From a virus: 27,773 nt of DNA. The notes beneath the pieces were generated by a model. That model ran no database searches. It worked only from the letters and a program-made list of their open reading frames with translations, and was not told the DNA's origin. The DNA lies in IMG/VR virus record IMGVR_UViG_3300002144_000153, positions 1 to 27,773 of that record; one strand, 5' to 3'. Position 1 is the first letter of the stretch. Every line of letters starts with the position of its first letter. Positions 24,740 to 27,773 of this stretch are shown here, piece after piece. The position numbers and the translations under genes were made by a program.

Positions 24740-27700
24740 TGGCTTTTAGATCAATCAGCGGCAGTAAGATCGTTGGACAAGGACAACCGCAACAAGTCCC
24801 GATTCAATTAGATCCATCACCATATACAGGCGCTGTTGCCTATGGCTCAGACGGGCTAATTTATGTTTCTAATGGAACTGTGTGGACCGCAGTCGGTGCA
24901 GGCACTCAAGGTACTACTGGCGCAACAGGCATTGATGGTCCACAAGGTACACAAGGTACTTATGGACCTGGTTTTGATGTTATTGGTTCTGTTCCTGACG
25001 TAGATGCCAACAATGATCCGGGCATGCCAGCCCTGGACAGCACATATCAACAAGGTACTCTTGGTACTGCTTTTCCAGGTGCAACCATCGGTCAAGGTGT
25101 TATTGATGATACTGACGATGAATTGTGGGTTTACGACGGAACATATTGGGTAAATGTTGGCTCGTTCCGAGGTGTTCAAGGTTTCACAGGTATTCAAGGT
25201 TTACAAGGCAATCAAGGTATTATCGGCGAAGAAGGTATCCAAGGCTCTCGTGGTTTCCGAGGATATCAAGGCACGCAAGGTATGCAAGGCTTTATTGGGA
25301 TACAAGGCACTCAAGGTATACAAGGTATACAAGGCACCCAAGGTGTTCAAGGCACACAAGGTCTTCAAGGTCTTCAAGGTCTACAGGGTACTCAAGGTAC
25401 TCAAGGTCCACAATCAATTCAAGGTACTCAAGGCTTTATTGGTGTCCAAGGCTTTTTTGGTTTCCAAGGCGCGCAGGGTACTGAAGGTACAAGAGACTAC
25501 GCAGTAACCAACAACGGTAGCACAAATTATCTTGTTGATGGCGTAGCCCAGCCAACGCTTCATCTTATTCGCGGATTTTCATACAATTTTAATCTAACAG
25601 TTTCAGGCCACCCATTTTATATTAAAACAGCAGCCACAACTGGCACAGGCGATCAATATAACAACGGTGTTACTAATAACGGTGCTGAAACTGGCACAGT
25701 AAAAGTACAATTACCATATGACGCTCCAAATACTTTGTATTACCAATGTTCTATTCACTCTGCAATGGGTGGTGTAATTAATGTAAGTGATATTGGCCCG
25801 CAGGGTACTCAAGGTCTTCAAGGAACACAAGCATTTCAGGGTGTTCAAGGCACCCAAGGTCTTCAAGGTCTACAGGGTGCTCAAGGTATTCAATCTAATC
25901 AAGGTATTCAAGGTATTCAAGGCGATCTTGGTTTCCAAGGAACACAAGGCGATCAAGGAACTCAAGGTGTTCAAGGTCTTCAAGGTTACACTGGTATTCA
26001 GGGTATGCAAGGCGATCAAGGTACTCAAGGTACTCAAGGTTACCAAGGCACACAGGGTTTCCAAGGTTACCAAGGCACACAGGGTTTCCAAGGTTTCCAA
26101 GGCGATCAAGGCACACAAGGTTTCCAAGGCACACAAGGTTTCCAAGGTGTTCAGGGAGCGGTTGGTCATTACGGTGGTTTAACTCACGAGTGGAACTTTG
26201 TAAGCAACATAACAGCATCTACTGATCCAGGTCTAAGCGGTTGGAAACTTAACACAAATGACATTTCGACTGCTACAATCTTAACGCTTGATGATATTCC
26301 TTTAGATAATTATACTAACGATATCGATGAAACGTTTGATTGGTTAGCTGCAATTCCTGGAGCTAATAAAGGTCTTATCGTAATCGAAAGTTTCGACGAT
26401 GGTATTGGTCCTTCAGGACACCATCAGGTTGTATACGAATTCTCAGACTTTACTTGGGATGGTTCTGGCAAAACATTCGGTTGGTTTGACATAACTTATG
26501 TCGGAAATTATGGTATTACAAGTACAAGTTGGGCTACTGATGTAATCGGTGGTGGCCACGGTCCTAAAACTATTATTAACTTTGTTCCTCGCGGTGCAGC
26601 AGGTATTCAGGGTGATACTGGTGCACAAGGCTTTATTGGTTTTCAGGGCATGCAAGGCACCCAAGGTGTTCAGGGTCTTCAAGGAGATGTTGGTTTACAA
26701 GGCTTTACTGGCGCGCAAGGTATTGCTGGTGCGTATGGCGGGGCTTCATTTGAATACGACTTTACTCCGGACACTTCGCCAACAGGTCCTGCTTCAGGCT
26801 TAATTAAGTTTAATAACACCGATTTAACTTTAGCTACAATCATGAGAATGTCTGATACCGAAACTAACGGTGCAAACATTGATGCGTATCTAAGAAGTTT
26901 AGATGACGGCGGAAGTTCAATTAAAGGTTACATCAAGATTGTTTCTATTGCTAATCCAGCAGAATTCTTATTGTACTCTCTTACTTCTTTAGTAGAGAAT
27001 TCAGCTTATTATAACTTTAGTGTAACATACTTAACTAAATCAGCCAATGCTGATGCAACATACTTTACCAATAACACAGACATTATCTTTACGTTTACAC
27101 GGGCTGGTGATATCGGTGTTCAAGGTCTCCAAGGTACTCAAGGTGTTCAGGGTCTCCAAGGCGACTTCGGTATTCAAGGTGACACTGGCGCAGGTACGCA
27201 AGGTGCACAAGGTACACAAGGTTTTCAAGGCGACTTAGGTATTCAAGGCTTCCCAGGACCAATCGGACCGCAGGGTATTCAAGGAACTCAAGGTTTTGAT
27301 GGTGAAGGCGGTGCGCAAGGAGCAGTTGGTAGCTTCGGTGGTGTAACATTCGATTATACTTACAGCACAAATACTGGAAACTCTGATCCAACCAACGGGA
27401 TTCTTAAGTTTAATAATGCTGCGTTATCTTTAGCAACTGAGTTGTATATTGACGATAAAGATGATAATGTGGTTGATATTCAACCGTTCCTAAGAACAAT
27501 TGATGACTCAACTAGCCCGATTAAAGGTCACTTTAAAGTTTCAGAAAAAGATACACCTGCTAACTTTGTAATCTTTACTATTGCGTCGTTAACAGAAAAT
27601 AGTGGTTATTTCTCAGTTACTTCTTCTTTCGTAAGCGGTTCAGTAGCTAACTTTGCAGATGCTGCAGATATTGTTATTACTTTCGCAAGAACTGGTGACA

Positions 27701-27773
27701 TTGGCCCAATTGGTACTCAAGGCCTTCAAGGCTATGATGGTATTCAAGGTTTTGATGGTATGCAAGGTGGTGG
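24739..27773 (+). CDS. Collagen-like tail fibre with cupredoxin-like domain (partial, 3' end outside window)
   Basis: The frame stays open to the window edge: 1011 codons and no stop. The start is fixed by a TAATG overlap and AGAGG at 24724-24728. Order: N-terminal head with GLIYVSNGTVW and DELWVYDGTYWVNVG (1-144); collagen-like G-X-Q triplets (145-250); a cupredoxin-like domain (about 253-352) with His291 in SGHPF and Cys337, His340, Met343 in YYQCSIHSAMGG; collagen-like triplets (353-474); beta module M1 (475-618); triplets (619-664); M2 (665-789); triplets (790-861); M3 (862-985); triplets to the edge. M2 and M3 share F.Y.(F/Y)......P..G..KFNN..L.LAT...., D...FLR..DD..S.IKG and end R(A/T)GDIG. 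Collagen-like triplets form triple helices, so the fibre is probably a trimer with globular bulges. Glutamine fills most third positions and proline is rare. It follows two other structural genes and is presumably a tail or whisker fibre. Confidence 0.85.
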   Translation, partial: MAFRSISGSKIVGQGQPQQVPIQLDPSPYTGAVAYGSDGLIYVSNGTVWTAVGAGTQGTTGATGIDGPQGTQGTYGPGFDVIGSVPDVDANNDPGMPALDSTYQQGTLGTAFPGATIGQGVIDDTDDELWVYDGTYWVNVGSFRGVQGFTGIQGLQGNQGIIGEEGIQGSRGFRGYQGTQGMQGFIGIQGTQGIQGIQGTQGVQGTQGLQGLQGLQGTQGTQGPQSIQGTQGFIGVQGFFGFQGAQGTEGTRDYAVTNNGSTNYLVDGVAQPTLHLIRGFSYNFNLTVSGHPFYIKTAATTGTGDQYNNGVTNNGAETGTVKVQLPYDAPNTLYYQCSIHSAMGGVINVSDIGPQGTQGLQGTQAFQGVQGTQGLQGLQGAQGIQSNQGIQGIQGDLGFQGTQGDQGTQGVQGLQGYTGIQGMQGDQGTQGTQGYQGTQGFQGYQGTQGFQGFQGDQGTQGFQGTQGFQGVQGAVGHYGGLTHEWNFVSNITASTDPGLSGWKLNTNDISTATILTLDDIPLDNYTNDIDETFDWLAAIPGANKGLIVIESFDDGIGPSGHHQVVYEFSDFTWDGSGKTFGWFDITYVGNYGITSTSWATDVIGGGHGPKTIINFVPRGAAGIQGDTGAQGFIGFQGMQGTQGVQGLQGDVGLQGFTGAQGIAGAYGGASFEYDFTPDTSPTGPASGLIKFNNTDLTLATIMRMSDTETNGANIDAYLRSLDDGGSSIKGYIKIVSIANPAEFLLYSLTSLVENSAYYNFSVTYLTKSANADATYFTNNTDIIFTFTRAGDIGVQGLQGTQGVQGLQGDFGIQGDTGAGTQGAQGTQGFQGDLGIQGFPGPIGPQGIQGTQGFDGEGGAQGAVGSFGGVTFDYTYSTNTGNSDPTNGILKFNNAALSLATELYIDDKDDNVVDIQPFLRTIDDSTSPIKGHFKVSEKDTPANFVIFTIASLTENSGYFSVTSSFVSGSVANFADAADIVITFARTGDIGPIGTQGLQGYDGIQGFDGMQGG
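25171..25488 (+). repeat. Collagen-like G-X-Y repeat block 1
   Basis: About 106 residues of Gly every third position, mostly G-X-Q with X = T, V, L, I, F, Y or M, encoded by units such as ggtactcaa and ggtattcaa. The DNA therefore has a strong 9-base texture (X-codon, caa, ggt). Short non-Gln triplets (GFT, GII, GEE, GFR) interrupt it at the left end. Confidence 0.92.
25795..26160 (+). repeat. Collagen-like G-X-Y repeat block 2
   Basis: About 122 residues of G-X-Q triplets between the cupredoxin-like domain and beta module M1. In its right half a longer DNA unit repeats (ggttaccaaggcacacaggg, 26038-26057 and again at 26062-26081), followed by ggtttccaa units, showing recent slippage or recombination. 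Confidence 0.92.
26593..26730 (+). repeat. Collagen-like G-X-Y repeat block 3
   Basis: A shorter block of about 46 residues (starting GAAGIQGDTGAQG) linking beta modules M1 and M2; triplets are mixed G-X-Q and G-X-T/G-X-A. Confidence 0.85.
26731..27693 (+). repeat. Repeated beta modules M2 and M3 of the collagen-like fibre
   Basis: M2 (26731-27105) and M3 (27322-27693) are about 125 residues each and clearly homologous: shared segments include LKFNN/IKFNN, LRSLDDGGSSIKG against LRTIDDSTSPIKG, and the ends FTFTRAGDIG and ITFARTGDIG. M1 (26161-26592) has the same placement and a related layout (GG.T.EW.F, LAAIPGANKGLIVI) but is more diverged. Each is flanked by collagen-like blocks. Confidence 0.8.
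27106..27321 (+). repeat. Collagen-like G-X-Y repeat block 4
   Basis: About 72 residues linking modules M2 and M3, with one break in the triplet phase (GDTGAGTQG, near 27180-27200) and the only Pro-rich triplets in the fibre (GFPGPIGPQ). Another block starts at 27694 and leaves the window. Confidence 0.85.

Noticed and set aside
25171-26160. CRISPR-like look of regularly repeated short units
   Set aside because: The repeats are 9-base coding triplets without unique spacers of constant length, and they encode continuous collagen-like sequence; no cas genes are present.
25125-27391. Open frames on both strands through the collagen-like fibre (KVFKV..., RYSRYTR..., LETLCAL... products)
   Set aside because: They arise from the 9-base periodic G-X-Q coding in the true frame, which lacks stops in other frames. 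The true frame starts at 24739 and runs open to the window edge.
9793-27773. Possible diversity-generating retroelement acting on the fibre genes
   Set aside because: No reverse transcriptase gene and no template/variable repeat pair with adenine-biased differences was seen in the window; the repeats present are internal coding units.

Overview
This window looks like part of the late structural (baseplate and tail-fibre) region of a large marine T4-like myovirus, of the cyanophage/pelagiphage type. All genes lie on the + strand and are tightly packed, with ATGA or TAATG overlaps, and the DNA is AT-rich. The transcription units start 23 to 27 nt downstream of TATAAATA, the T4-type late promoter sequence. 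Several proteins match families I recall from marine T4-like phages: a gp8-like baseplate wedge protein, a DUF4815-type protein, an S74-chaperone fibre, glycine-rich and collagen-like fibres, and a giant protein with 'FTPT..YDP.TG...HTFVSA' and 'KC.RD.G.I.DA' repeats. No database search was possible, so family names rest on recognition of motifs. The host cannot be read from this window: it holds no metabolic, tRNA or integration genes.

Layout. (1) 1-2541: a late promoter cut by the window edge, then a small fibre or tip protein with a 108-bp internal tandem repeat, then a complete S8 (subtilisin-like) serine protease. (2) 2549-12534: a late promoter followed by a six-gene unit: gp8-like baseplate wedge, a 1782-aa DUF4815-type protein, a 64-aa coiled-coil protein, a tail fibre with a C-terminal S74 self-cleaving chaperone, a polyglycine adhesin-like protein, and a 169-aa protein I do not recognise. 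(3) 12535-12626: the only real intergenic gap, with a probable hairpin terminator and then a late promoter. (4) 12627-27773: a 3896-aa giant fibre-like protein, a 140-aa beta-rich structural protein, and a collagen-like fibre that runs off the right edge. No stretch over 300 bases lacks a gene.

How the parts may work together (inference): the gp8-like and DUF4815 proteins belong to the baseplate and its periphery. At least five other proteins (281 aa, S74 fibre, Gly-rich, giant, collagen-like) look like fibres, tips or adhesins that contact the host or its envelope. Two separate proteolytic activities, a trans-acting S8 protease and the cis-acting S74 domain, are encoded in this fibre cluster. 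The most unusual content is the giant protein with two interleaved repeat families (11 recognisable copies each, plus partial copies) and a cupredoxin-like domain, with a full His/Cys/His/Met ligand set, set inside a glutamine-rich, proline-poor collagen-like fibre.
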